A DNA stretch of 64,000 nucleotides from Paralichthys olivaceus (lineage: Eukaryota > Chordata > Actinopteri > Pleuronectiformes > Paralichthyidae): contig NC_091096.1 in the NCBI RefSeq assembly GCF_024713975.1, positions 18,760,458-18,824,457 on the forward strand. The letters are read 5' to 3'. A program made the position numbers and the translations under genes. The number at the start of each line of letters is the position of its first letter. The first letter of the stretch is position 1. Of the stretch, positions 1 to 20,876 are shown in pieces. The notes beneath the pieces were generated by a model. The model worked only from the letters and a program-made list of their open reading frames with translations. It had not been told where the DNA came from and did no database searches.

Positions 1-109
1 CACACTGGTCACTGGTCGTCTTGTGATCGAGTTGAACCTGAGATCAGTGGATTATTTTATTCACACTGATTCTGACAGCTCGTCTGCGTTTTCCCACATA
101 TGAAAGATT

Positions 110-115
110 GAGAGA

Positions 116-148
<33 letters not shown>
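110..148. repeat. (GA)n microsatellite
   Basis: A run of about 30 to 40 bases of nearly pure GA dinucleotides, ending in a G-rich tract. It is intronic and noncoding; the ORFs across it are low-complexity artefacts. Confidence 0.95.
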
Positions 149-151
<3 letters not shown>

Positions 152-3100
152 TAGGGGTGGGGGGTCTGCCTTCCACATCCGCTTTCGCTGTCTGTGCAAA
201 TGAATGCGCTCTTTCGCAATATTATACATGCTGAGGCACACACACAGGAGCAGGGGATAACTTCTGTCTGGAGAGGGGGGGATGAACGAGCTGGCACATG
301 AAGGTTGATTCTGGTGACGTGACTGCTGTGCATGGGGCCTGCACAGAGACAGACTGTGGCTCCACCAGTGATATACTAATGTGTGAGAAAAAGGCCCAAT
401 CATTCATGTCTGACAATAGAGTGTAATATAAGGTATATCGTGTCATTAATGGCTGTGTGTGATTGCTTTAGGGGGGTAGGGTTGTGCAAAGGGCATGAGG
501 AAGGCCTGCAGGTAAACATCATGCAATCTGACTCCATGATTGTCTCGCATGAATGGGAATCATTCACTGTGGGTTGTGCAGCCTCTTCAATTTCACTTTT
601 GAGGGATTGTCAGCAGTTTGGTGATGCATTAAAAATGAAACGGTAACTGTCACCTCAAGCAAAGCTGTTTCATGTTTGCATGAACCAGGCTGTAAAAAAA
701 TGATCAGATGTGTTCCCAGCAGTGGAACACTAGGGCTTTTCTAAATCAGTGGCCATAAAGGGGCCATCATTTACATAGAGAGGCCAATTATATGTTCAAC
801 ATACATTGGCAATTCCTGATTCAGTAAGCTGCACATTTAAGTCATTCCTTGTTTAGTGTTAGCTAGTTAACTTCACACACATCATTGAATTTATTTTCAA
901 AATTGCTCCTCGTTCAAGCAAGTTGTGCACTTCGTGAAAAGCTTAGTTATTATTGTTACTAAGTGACTAGGTTTTTTAAAAACTACTGCCCTGCCCCTGG
1001 ATCCACATCGGGATATCCCCTTATATTAAGTTAACTGCAAACTATCCAGGGGAAGAAAAATAAGATGACAAAAATAGTCATCTAATTTCCCTCTTAACAG
1101 AGAAAATGCTCATCTAGGAGTGAAAGGGCTTTTTTTTAATGTGACCCAGTAAGAACAACATCCCAGCATTTGTTCTTCTTTGAAACTCTGTGCTGCATTC
1201 TTAAATCTTTTTTAGTCTTTAAAGTCTAAGGGACTCAGTTTTGTGCCGTATCAAACATGCACACACGCTCTCTCATAAGTGCATACAAGAGTTTCGTTGC
1301 ATGCAGCATGTGGTTTCATATGGCAACCGTCTCTGTGGAGTTGCAAGGTGACGCAGAAGAAGACAGAGCGCTGCTGGCACACTGTTCCATTTATCTCCCA
1401 ACGATGACATGTTCGGAGTGTACACAGAGGGCAGAGAGAGTTCCATGGGAAATAATGGGATAATCAAGTGAAACAGGAAGCTGACATGCTGTCAAAACCC
1501 TTTTCCGTAGGATGCATTTTGCCTTCGCATCAGCCTGGACATTTGTTTCGTGGGAGCAGAGCACGACGGGTCGGGTGAATTAAGCTTCATGAATTAATAA
1601 GAGCAGTTAATGACCCATGACAGATCTTGCTTGTCCCCAGCTGCTCCATTGGTGCTCATCCAGCCCCGGCCCCGACTGTGTGGGAGAGTGAAAGGCCTTT
1701 TTACAGTTTCACATTAAGGCATGAGATGGTTCTTTGAGTTAATAGCTGAAGGACGACTTTCACCGCAGTTTGATCAATGGCCCCTGCGATTGCAGCCACG
1801 TGAGACTGATTCAACAGTTGAGTTTAGGTCCATTGCAGTTTGCACATTGAAATATGTCACAGCGTGTGAGCGTGTTCCTGGTCATGTTCGTTAACTGTCT
1901 GAATCATGGGAGGTTTTATCTCGCAGTGCCCAGTGCCAAAGGCTGCACACATCCCTGGTGCTTGCTCGTCCATGTCTCGCTCATGTGAATGACAGAGTAC
2001 AGTATACACAGGGGATCATTTTAGGTCACATAGCAGCAACAGTGGGAGAATGTGAATGGAGCTAAACAAGAGTGTTTATTCCTGTTTGTTTATGCGAGTG
2101 TACCCTGAGTCCCAGCTGAACCGAATCCTGAATCTTCTGTCCAGACGCACGACAGGAAGGCCCGGCTTACACTGCGCTCTTTGCCTTGTTAATGTCGACA
2201 CCTCCCAAATCAGTAAAACAGTGTGAGTGCCGGTGAGGTGTAGAAATAAAAAGCTTTTGATACCACGATGCCAGGAGCAGTGAAACCAGCCTTGAGTCTC
2301 CATTTCGTCGCTCTTTGGCTCTTCTGTGTGAGCAGTGACTGATCTGGGTTTAATTTTAGACATAGAAGGTTAAAATCAGCCTGATGTTGGATGAAAAAAA
2401 AAAACTCAGAGCAGGGGCAGATCCTGGGGTTAGGCCAGGGATGCAATAGCCCCATTTAAATTCTGATTGGCCCATATCCTGTCAATAGTCTTTTTTTTTT
2501 TTTTAAATAAACTAATTCCTTAGTGACATTAGTATTATACAAAAAGTTCAAATTATATTTGATGATGTGCAGCTTTGCTCAAAGCTATAAAGCTAACAGT
2601 GAATTAGGAAGGAATTAAATGTGCACCTTACTGAATCAAGAATTGTGCATGGATGTTTCAAATATAATTTGTAAATTGTGGCCCCTTTATATCCCCCTAT
2701 GTAGAAAAATCATCGACCTGTTTTGGACCAACCATTTTGCTGTTTCATGATAATCACAGAGTATAAAATATCCACATTTTGATTTCCGTAGAAAAGAAAA
2801 AATGGTCAGCTCTGACCATACTGACCCATCCGTTGAAGTGGCCGTTATCTTACATAAAGTCAAATGCTATTATACACCATCAGTCAGATGCAGCCCATAA
2901 GCTATTTAATCAAATTGATTGTTACATAACAAACTGAGTGGGCCACCGCCATCCCAGCTTCATCTTCCTGTGGAGCCGCTCTCCGCTCTCTGTGGTAGAT
3001 ACTTTATGGATGTTGAGTGTGTGGTGAAATGAAACACCCCGATCTCCAGCGTGTGGTCATCTGAGTATCACCTGACAGCTGCAGTGGCGTTCACCATGTC

Positions 3101-4139
3101 AGAGCAGCAGGAAGTGCCGATGTGCTTTGCTGTTTCTGTGATGCTGGTCAGCTGAGGAAATTTTGGGGTCACAGCAGATCAAGAAGAATTTCTGGAAACT
3201 TACTCAGGCTTAGACATGGATTTTATTTGTCAGTGGCAGTTGTTTTTAATGTTAGCTGGCACACAGGTAAACTGAGTGTGCAGGTCTAATACCAGGGAAA
3301 GTGTAGATTTATGTGTGCGTTACCAGATGAGGGGAGTGGGGCTGAATTCCTTTGTGTAAATGTAACCTGAACTCGGCTGCTCTGACGAGAGCAACATCAG
3401 TGCAGTAGGCCCTGAGCTTGTGTGCGTGTGTGTCCGTGCCTCTTCCTGACTCCCCATTCACAAGTCTTGTTGGCCGCAGTCGAAGATTCCAAGCCACGCG
3501 AGTGAACGTCATCGGCTGTCCAAGTGAATGAGAGCAAGGGGGAAAAACTGCATCGCTGCATCCAGATGCCGTTCTTGAATTGCGGTAACAGAGCCAGGGT
3601 ATTTAGTTCAGGCCTGCGAAGATGAGTTCCACTCTGCTGTCTGCTGGCTTTGTCATTTGGTGCAGTCGTGTGATTTTGGTCGTCTTTACATAAGTAAATA
3701 ATCAAATGCGAATCATTAGAAATTCAGTAGAGTGTTCACACAGTGGAGCCACTCCAGTAAAAACTCATCTCCAGGGTAAAACGGCCTGAGTATTTACTCT
3801 GATTAGTTTATTTTCAAGTAACTAAGGAGGGACATGATGAGAACATAGCAACTGTTCTCGCAATTTGTTTAGCTTCTTTTTTCCATTCTCAAACAACAGA
3901 TTTAAATACGTCATTAGTCCTGAGAACCAGACTTACTCAGAAAGTGGAAGACTGTTACAGCATTGACATTAATGGTACATTTATTTGTTTGCAGCCTACA
4001 GAGAAATCGCTTGAATGAATCAGGGACCTCACTTGACAGTATATTTAAATGCATGTTTGAAAACTAAAAAATGATTTTGAGCTGCAATGATGAGTCAACT
4101 AATCAATTTATTTGCTGAAATAAGATGAATCTGCATCGA

Positions 4140-4460
4140 CAATTGTCTAACTAAAGTCATAAATGCCACCAAGGCCCAACAGTCCCCTTAAATTAAATCA
4201 AATTGCAGACACTCATAGAGATCAATCCTCTAAATATGTCGTTTTTCCATCAAAATCCATGAATTATTCTCTGACAAATCAACGATAATGTTGAAGAATG
4301 GGAAAAAAGAAAATGCTGGATCTGCCCCAAATTTTAATGAGTTCATCCCTGACAAACTTCCAACAAGTTTCATGGACAAATCTGTTTGTTTACGTAAGTA
4401 TGTCTTTCTTACAAACATACGGACAGGGGTGAAAACATAACCTCATCGGCAGAGGTAAAT
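4140..4460 (-). repeat. Dispersed repeat family A, copy 1 (reverse)
   Basis: The block starts with the complement of the motif TTGGGCCTTGG and continues through a segment about a quick change of resting codons with the words ATGAATTATTCTCTGA and GGATCTGCCCCAAATTT. The same words recur in other copies in this window (near 5,480, 12,090 and 23,640). From memory, this resembles an interspersed repeat common in spiny-rayed fish genomes; its transposon class is not determinable here. Confidence 0.6.
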
Positions 4461-5469
4461 ATAGGACTAGTCTGCTAAAGAGCAAGAAGGAGAATCCAAA
4501 GGGTCATTCAATCAGTATCCAAAATGGTGGATTCACAGTCACTCACAGTCTGTGAAGTCATTCAAACACAGGTCCCAGATTCTAGTTGCAACAAGCCCTG
4601 ATTGGATTCTGTTGTGTTGAAAAACATCCCTATATTTTTTTTTGTTCTACCCCATTTCATTCTCAGGAGGATATTTTGATTAGTGCAAACAATACAGCTT
4701 ATTCGTCAATACAAGATGCCATGCATGAGACAAGATAAGCTGCGATAACAAACATGAGGCATTTGTCTGTAGAAGCGATCTGTGCGGGCTTCAGTCATAC
4801 ACCAGCAGGAGGGAGTGAGGGGTGGGGGTGTCGCTTCCTCAACCGATGCCACTGAAGCAAGTCTTGGCAGGCCGGAGCAGCTGTTGTTACAACTAACAGC
4901 ATTTCAGTGGAATGAGCTGGTAACGTGTTCAACTGTGCAACCTCCAGCACAAACACACAGCACCGGCTTTTATTTTCCTGTCGGACGCTCCTCCCACTGT
5001 CAGGTATCGGCCATGAATAATGTACATGAGACACTTTGTCTCCGTTGTCACACACAAACTGTCTCTCTCCCACACAAGCGAAAAAACCCTTGCCTGGAGT
5101 GCTCCTCCCTCAGGACCCCTCTGAGAGGACAGAGCCATGACATAATGCCGCCAACTTTTATTGGGCAGAGAGCCTTAATGTAGGGGAGAGTAAAAATACA
5201 CGAGAGGGAAAACCAGCTTGTTGTTCCCTGGTTGGGCTCCTCTGATGGGAAAGATGCAAAGGGATAAGAAAAGAACAGCTGTGAGAATGTCTACAAGTAG
5301 CTGCAGGGCTCATTACGACCCGTTCTTACACATCTCACATTCATCACTTTCACTCTCAGAGGTGAGATTCACTTTGATTAAGAAAGCTGTAGCTGTTTTT
5401 ATTTAAGTTTCTACCACCAGCATTCATGTCTGCAACACTGGACCACTCCACCAAGGCTAATACTCTATC

Positions 5470-6000
5470 TCACCGTGTCATAGAAAGTCGGAAGAAATCC
5501 TGGATTCGTCCATTTGTCTGGATTTACTCCAAGATTGAATGGGTTCTGTCTCAGGTCGTAAACCACCCATCCAAAAACTTACAGGGAAATCATGTCAACA
5601 TGTTTTGTGCATCCACCACTTTGGTCCAGACTGAAATGTATCAACTGCAAGACGATCATCATTGTAATAATAGGATGAAGCCACAAGACTCTTGGCAAAA
5701 ACTGTAGTTTTGAGTGAAATTTACCATCTTTGGTAAAAAATAGCACAATTATGTCCGCCAAAGAGTTTCCTTTTTTCTTCTGCTATTCACTTTGTTTATC
5801 ATTCAACATTTTCACAAACTTTCCTGTGAATAATTACTGGATCTTGATAAAAAAAATAAAAAATCTGGCATGTTCAGGGGAATGGTATTTATGTGTGCAA
5901 TTTAGTGCTGTCAGTACAAATGTATTTGGATCCTTAATTCAGAATTTTATAGATGGTCCATTAGCACAAATTACATCATTTAGTCTTCCTTGGTAAGTGT
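5470..6000 (+). repeat. Dispersed repeat family A, copy 2
   Basis: The left part contains the words GGATTCGTCCATTTGTCTGG and TTACTCCAAGATTGAATGGG, which correspond to the reverse complement-independent middle part of copies near 4,320 and 23,790. The right part has TTCCTGTGAATAATTACTGG followed by TTGATAAAAAA, matching the tail of the copy near 12,260. The copy is diverged and its limits are approximate. Confidence 0.5.
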
Positions 6001-9000
6001 AGTTGTCGGGCAGTTTAGTTTTTGCAGATATTCATCAAAAGACCCCAGGCCTGGTATCAAACGTTGAACGTTGTGGTTATATGATATACACCGTTACAAC
6101 TGCTGTACTGTACTATAGCTGAATATGATTTTTCTGCATCAGCAGTTAAAGTCAGGTGTTTTTTTACGTGACTCTTTCAGTATTGAATCATCCCCATCAT
6201 CGAGCAGCAGTTTAACATGGAGATTTAATGCAAAGAACAAGCAGAAATGGCCGTTTCTCCATCGACAATACGCCACAAGGCTCGCTGTGTTTTGAGTAGG
6301 AGTGTGACTCATTTTTTCTTGAGTGGAAAATTCAGCTCTCTGGCCCTTACTATCTCTATTGTTATTGCTGCCTCTACCCACACATACAGTATACGTAACT
6401 CAGCTGGATGCAACAAGTTCACGCCTGTTCTTTGGGGGCTGTCGAGTGGAATTCTGGGAAAGTATAGGAGTCGGTTATCTAAAGTGGAAGTGGACAGGGC
6501 AGGCTGAGTTGAAGTAGATGGAGAAAAATGTGAATTTTAACAGCTCATCACTGAAGTACTCCAGGAACGCAGTGAGCAACCGAACTGATGATATCTTTCT
6601 TTCCCTGCATGTCAGACAGGTGATTACGTAAGCAGCATTTTATTGTGTCTTGATGTGCTTCCTGTGGTCTGTGCTGCTGCCACGTCTGTTTAATGGAACA
6701 TCCAATGAATATTTGATGTGCATTAATCTGGGAATAATCAATACTGTACCTTTTGAAGCTTCCTCCCTCAATATCCCCTGCTGTATGAGGAGCTTAATGC
6801 AAGACAGTGCACATTTTCATTTGGCCCACACAGACATGCTGATGCACACACAGCACATTATAGAGACATCAGTAACACGGGGTCATTTCTTTAAAGTCAA
6901 GACAATGCAGCTACAGTCTTACATAGGCAGCCACATGCTATTTATGGAAGCCTATGTCCTGAGGGTTCTTCATGGTGCATTCTGGGAGAAGAAAGCACTT
7001 GATGACTATGATTTCTAATATTGTAAAAATATAGATAGATCTTTTTAACCTGATAAATGGGTTAAGAAGCTGAAACAGTATCTTCTCTCAGTAGTTAAGC
7101 TCAGTTTAAGCCACAACATGCTCACCAGAATTTTTTTTTCTTTCAAGGGACCACGGAATACTGAATGCCAACATCTTCAAGGAGAGAGTGTGTTTGTGTG
7201 TGTGCACATGTTTGAGGACGAAAAGGAATTGGAGAACAAGTCAGAGAGGATAAACACAGTTTGAGAAGGGCAACAATCACTTTTACCCTGTTTCTGGGAT
7301 ACACGCACGCACACACACACTCTCACATTCAATAATATCTATCCACATGCACCGTGATAAGTCTTGTTTTCATTGCAAGCACTTCCATCCGTGTTTGCTC
7401 ACTTGCGATGTAACTGCAGAGTTTGACTCGGAGTGAGAAGAGATAAAAATCATCCCCCACAGAGATTTTGATCACTGTGCCATAATGTTCCTCCTATCAA
7501 AACATTTATGGAAGTGAACAAACACACTAAAACCATGTCAGAGCTCAGGAGTGTGGACTATGCTCTGTCCTCTTGGTTCTTTATGGATGAGCAAACACCA
7601 TGTATTACCCAGCGTGCCCTGTGTGCTGTGTGTGGTGCTTTGATTGGACAGCCCAGTGGGTTATATAATTTCAGTCTATTGAATGTTTTTCCCTCCTTCA
7701 CATTCCATATTTTAGATATTTATAGAGCAGGAAACTTGTGGCACCTGAGTCTTCCCAGATGGGAAATGTACCCTGCCTTCTGCTGCTTTTGTGAGATTTC
7801 TGCCATCGCGGCCGGGTTTTCACACTGAGCGACTTCCTGCACGTTCGCTCATGAACATTACACAGAAACGGTGACGCCAGCAACAACTGTCACCGCTCAC
7901 CAGCTCTGAGGTCATGGACCGGTTTGACCACCTCACTTTGTATTAACACGTCGCTCCTGCCCTTGGGCTGGTTGCTATTTATAGCAGTAATGATTACAAG
8001 GACATAAAGACAGGAAAATAGTCACACTTGTGGAGGCTTTCTCTTGAAGCGTGCAAATGTAGCTGTGGGCGACAGGCTACTCACTAAAAATATGTGAGTT
8101 ATGATAGTTACCTATACGTTCGAGCTGAATAAAGCCACATTGTGAACATTTCATTTCAGATTCAGGTGTCAACACCATACACAGCTGTACGCTAACATCA
8201 ACACTGCTGACAACATCTCCCTTTTATTGTCTATTTCTGATTTTGACTTCATGTCTCATTAAGTGTTCTAACACGTGACCCCCGCAAACGGTGCATAAAA
8301 GGTGCACGTCACAGAAGTTTGTTTTGAGCACGTTCGCAGATGTTACATTCAGATCATCCCGCCATTATTGCGATGATGAGGAATATGTGGACAGAGGGGA
8401 GAAGCCTCGGCACAGTAATAATAAGACGGCTGGACAGCGGGAGCGAAATGACATCATGGTGGAACAGGGCAACAAAGACTGCCTTCCTGCTATAGTCCTC
8501 CCCTTCTGCTCAGGTCTGGGCAGCGTTTCCCCGTCCCTTCCTGTGGCACAGGGACCACACAAACACACACACACATTTGCTGCAGTTAAACTGAGCCTGA
8601 GGGCTAACCTTGACATGTCCTCCAGGGTATTCGCATGTATATAAAAGTGGAGGACAGTGACACGAGTAATAAGGCCTTAAAATTTGCTGTATAGGGTTTG
8701 AGACATGTTAAAACATGAACCGTTGGGTCTCATTGCAGTGCCGTTGACGTGACTGCAGAAATATTTAATAATCTAGTAGAATAGGATATGTTGGAACTTA
8801 GTTCAATCCATCTTTCATCTTTATTCACATCTCTAAATCTCTGCTTTTACAATTCACAAAATAACATGCAAGATTTGCACACAACTTATTGCACAGCCCA
8901 CAAAACGAGCAATCTGGAAAAGTGATTTGTTTCCTAGCGGCTCCTGTTCTTACTGTGTTTGCAAGAGACGATATCTACACTGTGTCATCTAGATGTTTTT

Positions 9001-9559
9001 GTGATGAACAGAACTGTCTACTGATAATAATCGCTGTGCAGGGCTCCTTGATTCAGGAACAGGATTTAAAAAACACTTCACCTGCAGGTCTTATGCTAAT
9101 GTGAAGTCCCAGTAGTGAACAGCTGGACATTGTGGGTGAGAGGGAAGGGGGAGGATTTGCGAGAACAAAGGCGTTTGTATGGTAGTCTGGTGTTGTTTGT
9201 CTTCAGCGTGCTGGTACCTCGCTGACCACCACGGTATGACTCAACAGCGAGGCCGACATTTAACAGATCAGACAAAGGAGGTGATGTGAGAATGAGTGAG
9301 AGTTGGAAAATCAGAAAGACATGATCGGTTGTTTGTGAGCGAGGGATGAAATTTTAGTCCAGTGCAGCGAGGAGTCAGAGAAATCTACGAGACTGGTTCT
9401 CACTTCTCTCACAGTGTAGGTGTAGAGAATGGCTCATATTCACACAGCGCTCCTCTCTGCCAGCGCTCCCATATCACATCCTGTTGCAGATGTTTTTACG
9501 TGTATGTCACGAGTGATGGTGTAAGAGTTTTTTTGACACCTCAGAGACTGTATGCCTAT

Positions 9560-9591
9560 GTGCATGTGTGTGTGTGTGTGTGTGTGTGTGA
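9560..9591. repeat. (TG)n microsatellite
   Basis: A short TG dinucleotide run in the GRK intron, with no coding potential of its own. Confidence 0.9.
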
Positions 9592-9778
9592 CAGAGATAC
9601 AAACTTGTCTTGTGGCTTGGAGTCCTTTGTGCGTCAACACTCCATGAACATAACCTCACAGCTTAAGCAGGGATGTCTTTGAATGTGTGGACGGATGGGG
9701 CCTGCAGGACTGGCCGAGTTGGTTAAATTGGGCATGAGGACATTACTAGAGAGACAGGTCACAGAGGAAACACTGTGA

Positions 9779-9779
<1 letters not shown>

Positions 9780-9863
<84 letters not shown>

Positions 9864-9867
9864 CACA
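9780..9867. repeat. Long (GT)n microsatellite ending in (GC)n
   Basis: About 38 uninterrupted GT units run directly into GCGCGCGCACA. Alternating purine-pyrimidine DNA of this length is a well-known Z-DNA former. The ORF that crosses it is a run of Cys-Val and is an artefact of the repeat. Confidence 0.95.
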
Positions 9868-10764
9868 GATGTTTGGGATGCCGGTAACCCCCTGGTGTTA
9901 TGCCAGTCGGATGTCATTCCTTCTCTGACCTTATTTTTGCTTCACTTGACATGCCTTCATGATGTCAGAGCTGCTAAGCAGAAACATAAATAAAGGGCGG
10001 CGACCACACTACCCGCATGGAACAAATTAGACCGGCAAGTTCCTGTGTGCAGCAGCGCAGCCACGGCGCGCTGCATATTTCTATTCATGTGTAAGTGACA
10101 GACCCTGAGAAAGCGAGGGTTATTTAATAGAGAAAGAATTAGATGGGGGAGTGAGGACAAGAGGTTTTATGGATGACATTTACGAGCATATTCATACTTT
10201 TAATAGTCCGGGTTTGTTAAACAGGAACCCAGAGTCACCGACCTGGACGTGAAATTTAAACATATATAAGTCTTACTGAGCCATACCATGCCTTTAAAAT
10301 CCCAGCGCTTCCTTTTATATTGATATTAACAACCATTTTGTAAACTTCCTCCTCAGATCTAGTTTATTACATCTCACCGAAATATTTCCCCTTCAGTGAG
10401 GAGACGACCTCAAATGGCCACTAACAATGCAGCACAGAGGGACCAGACAGGAAATGACTTGTTATATCCAGATGCATCACTTTTTCGTGCAGAATAATTT
10501 ATTTACATAATATTTGCATGTTGGCTGGGTGTGTTTGTGTGAGGATGTTCAGGTCCGTGCAGCCAACAGGTCTCCGTTGTTTCTCATATTCCGTCCTGGG
10601 ATAAACAGCTGGGCATGTTGAACGAGACTGGCCAGCAGTTTTCATGTCCACTAACTTTCCCACACTATAACTTGTTTTTCCACACACAGTAAAGAATCAA
10701 ATCGTTTTTATAGCCAGTAAATGACAGAAACCCAAAACCATTGAGAACATTTTTTCGTTGTGTT

Positions 10765-10885
10765 GAGCTGGCTCTATATCCCATCCAATAACATGGAGAA
10801 GGCAAGATTTATGACAATCTAGACACTGGCTCCACTTCTGGGAGCAGTCATGTCGTCCATACAGTCTATGGTTTGGGATGGATAA
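10765..10885 (+). repeat. Dispersed repeat family B, copy 1
   Basis: It contains ATATCCCATCCAATAACATGG, a GGCAAGATTTATGAC segment, TCCACTTCTGGGAGC, GTCATGTCGTCCAT and ACAGTCTATGG. The same ordered set of words recurs at 44,565-44,690. The ordered similarity between two distant noncoding places in one window indicates an interspersed repeat; from memory it resembles a common teleost element ending in a TATACAGTCTATG-like word. Confidence 0.6.
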
Positions 10886-12079
10886 AGGGATGGATAACAG
10901 GAGCAGAAAGCCCTTTCACTTTACTTCATACTAATATTTGCATATTATAGATGACTTACAGGATAATTATAATGAGACGCCATAAATAGATGACTTTGTT
11001 TGACTAGTTGAAAAGCAGAAAAGGAAGGGAACCACTGATCAACAGAGATGTTCCGTTTAAATGCTCATAAAGCTGTGAAACTGTGACCTCATTCAACCCT
11101 AAAACAAAGAGGGTTGATGGGCTTGGAGCAGCAAAGGAGCTCCGTCATTGGTTGGCAGCAACCACGGTCGCTATGAAGTGTTGAGAACAGAAATCCTCAA
11201 GAAAACAAGTTCACTGGATTACAGGAAACAGAAGGAGCTGAAGATGATGGCAGAACACACAACTTAAAAAGAGCAGGAAGGGGAAGATGAGGAGTGGGGG
11301 AGAAAATAAAAAATAAATAGGTTTAGACGCAAGAAAAGCAAACAGGACACAGGAAGAAAAAAAGAAGGAACCACATTATTTGTGGATGTCTCAGCATTGT
11401 GTGGAAGTTGAATGCCTGGGTGGAGCGCTGATGTTTGGTACAATTATCTGACATGACGTTGACCCCTCACAGGAAAGCTACGCCATTTGGTGGACACATC
11501 CACAAACGCCTTCTTACAGTAGCACAAGTGCATTCATTTTTAGCATGGTGGCCCCCGTGGGGAATGACCTTCTCTGCTCGCAGGGCTGCTGCTGTGGGCA
11601 TTTGACCGACGTCATGATTTTATTAAAAAAGATTCAAATATTGCATCACACAGCAGAGAGTGCTGTTTTGTTTTTGTCACATATGAACTGTTTTCAGAGA
11701 GCAAGTGGTGATTAAATAAGGAAGTGTGCCTGTTAAAGCTGGTTTGGTCTGCAGTAATGTTGATGAGGAGCAGGTGCTGGAAGTTAATGATTCTCCTGGG
11801 GATATTTTGACTTGAGTTATTAATACATTCATGCTTTGTCTTTGTCTGTGGTGATGTGACCTCCATTCTGGGAGCAGTAGTGACAAAGGGTCCATATATT
11901 AAATATCCAACCTGAAGTTCCCTCTTGCACTTTAAGCTGCCTTGGTTAACACAAGTACTTTAGTACACACCACTGAGCACATAATTAGAGATGTTAACTA
12001 CAAGTTCTACGAAGTTTACTCAGGTTATGTGCAGATCCGAGTTTACTCTCACATTAGTTGGTCTGCACTTTTGTTTAGT

Positions 12080-12440
12080 GGTTGTTTTCTTGTAAGCACG
12101 ATAAAACTACTTGATGGATTACCACTAAACTAGGCAGAAAGATGCAGAATGGGTTAGGGAAGAAGACAATACATTTGAATGCAGATTCGGATCAGGAGGG
12201 TGATCCCTGGTTAGGGCTAACTCTTTCTTTAACATTGTGAGAAAGGTCATGTTTCAGAGAATAATTAATGGATTTTGATAAAGAAAATCACACATTTTTC
12301 AGGGACTGATATGTATGAGTGTGGAGTTTAGTTTGGAGCAAAATTAAAATCTCCATCTAATAAATTAAAATGTGGTTTCATAAGAGGACTGTTGGGCCTT
12401 GGCAGAGGTATGAGCTCTGCTAAGTGACATTCTAGTTGAA
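12080..12440 (+). repeat. Dispersed repeat family A, copy 3 (best preserved)
   Basis: This copy reads from ACTTGATGGATTACCAC through GTGATCCCTGGTTAG, GAGAATAATTAATGGAT and TTTCAGGGACTGATATG to GTTGGGCCTTGGCAGAGGT and ends near TGACATTCTAGTT. The tail matches the reverse copies at 4,140 and 23,632. No open reading frame of note is present, so it is a nonautonomous element or a remnant. Confidence 0.65.
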
Positions 12441-13533
12441 TTTGAGAAAGTTTAGACTCTTCAGCCAAACCCTGATAGACCATCCAGTTTTGCCAAGCTC
12501 ATCAGTTAGTACTAATTTGTCCCTTTTTTTTTTTTTATAAAAACAGTAACAAAATTATTACCTGTGTTTTTCTTTTGGTTAAAACAGGTTAAAACAAAAT
12601 ATTAAAAATACAATTGTATTTATAATGCTCTATTTTTCCCCACAATAAAAGAACAAAGTTACTCCTGTAGCATTTTGAAATATAAATAAAAAGATAACAA
12701 AACTTACACAAGACTACCATTTACCTTAACTGTTCATATCATAATGGATATTAAATGAGATGTGTCGAGTTCTAACATGACATCAAATCACGTCAGAGTG
12801 AGTCCCTAATCGTCACATTTTGTTGAGAGTATTCAAACATTTCTGGAATTTAAGTCTACGCGTTGTTTGATAAGACAAAGGCAGCACAGTGTGTTAAAGA
12901 CGAAGTCAGAGATCGATTTCAAACAGCAGAAAGGGAAGGGATGAGGCAGTAACTCAGGAGGATTGACAGAGACACTGCCTAAGCTTTCACTCAGAGGCTC
13001 CATCATGACGTCATACGTCTCACATTCCTGGATTATTACTTAAAGATGTCAGCTTGTCATTGCGTCTTCCGCTCTCATGCTCTCAGTGTTGCCTCTCACA
13101 TTAGGCGAGCTACTCACAGCCAATTTCCACTGAGCAGAGCGGTTGAAGGAAATCCCTGTCAGTTCATTAGTCTTCACATACTGAGAGCTGAGACAAACAT
13201 TACATAAGAATGTACAGCAAACTGGAGCGCATGGAAAACACTGATATACAAGTTTGGCCAACATTGGAGAGGGGATTTTCACATGGTTTAGATGGAATAG
13301 TGGAAGTAGTCAGAGTTTAAGACGGGATCAATTTGATTAATGGATGGCTGCAGAGTAAGTTTCCTTTATGGATCCGGAGAGATGATGTGGATGTAAGTGA
13401 TTTTTGTTCATGATGGTGTTGTGTTGCTGCAGGAAGCTGATGCACGATTATTCAGAGCAGTGGAATCTAGTCTGTCAAAGTCCCAGATTCTGATGGGAAC
13501 TGAGCTGGTCAGAATAGGCTTTCTGTCTGCGTA

Positions 13534-13574
<41 letters not shown>
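13534..13574. repeat. (CA)n microsatellite
   Basis: About 20 CA units in the GRK intron, shortly upstream of the first GRK exon in the window. Confidence 0.95.
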
Positions 13575-13576
<2 letters not shown>

Positions 13577-13853
13577 TTCCACTTTCAGAAAAGCTACTGA
13601 GTGAGGAAGAAGTTGATGAGAGACAGGAGAGATTTACGGAGGAAGTGGGCTGTGATCTATGAATTATATATACAAGCTGAGACTATGATTTCATTCAGGG
13701 AGAGCCCACACACAACAACACCCCTCACGCCTTCCCCCACGCCTTTTAGCCATTAGCCTTTCATTTGGCTCCTGACTAGTGAGACTAAACCTTTTTCAGT
13801 TCTTTTATTCTAACTTTCCAACATTCACCTCTTGATTTTCTCCATCTGTACAG

Positions 13854-20876
<7,023 letters not shown>

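Larger units (their letters stand above)
1..13853 (+). other. Intron (probably intron 1) of the GRK gene, no coding exon found
   Basis: This stretch precedes the first recognisable GRK exon, whose left end is a splice acceptor in the middle of a codon. The translation of that exon starts at the point where exon 2 begins in vertebrate GRK4/5/6 genes, so exon 1 (about 17 residues of the receptor-contacting N-terminus) must lie upstream. I looked for a reading frame resembling the conserved N-terminus and did not find one, so it is probably outside the window. The interval holds microsatellites, several copies of dispersed repeats and only short ORFs without recognisable domains. A long first intron is usual for GRK5. 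Confidence 0.7.

Noticed and set aside
4782..5183. 133-codon ORF in the GRK intron
   Set aside because: No domain, no splice support, composition of random DNA.
9775..9993. ORF beginning with a long Cys-Val run
   Set aside because: It is the translation of the (GT)n microsatellite.
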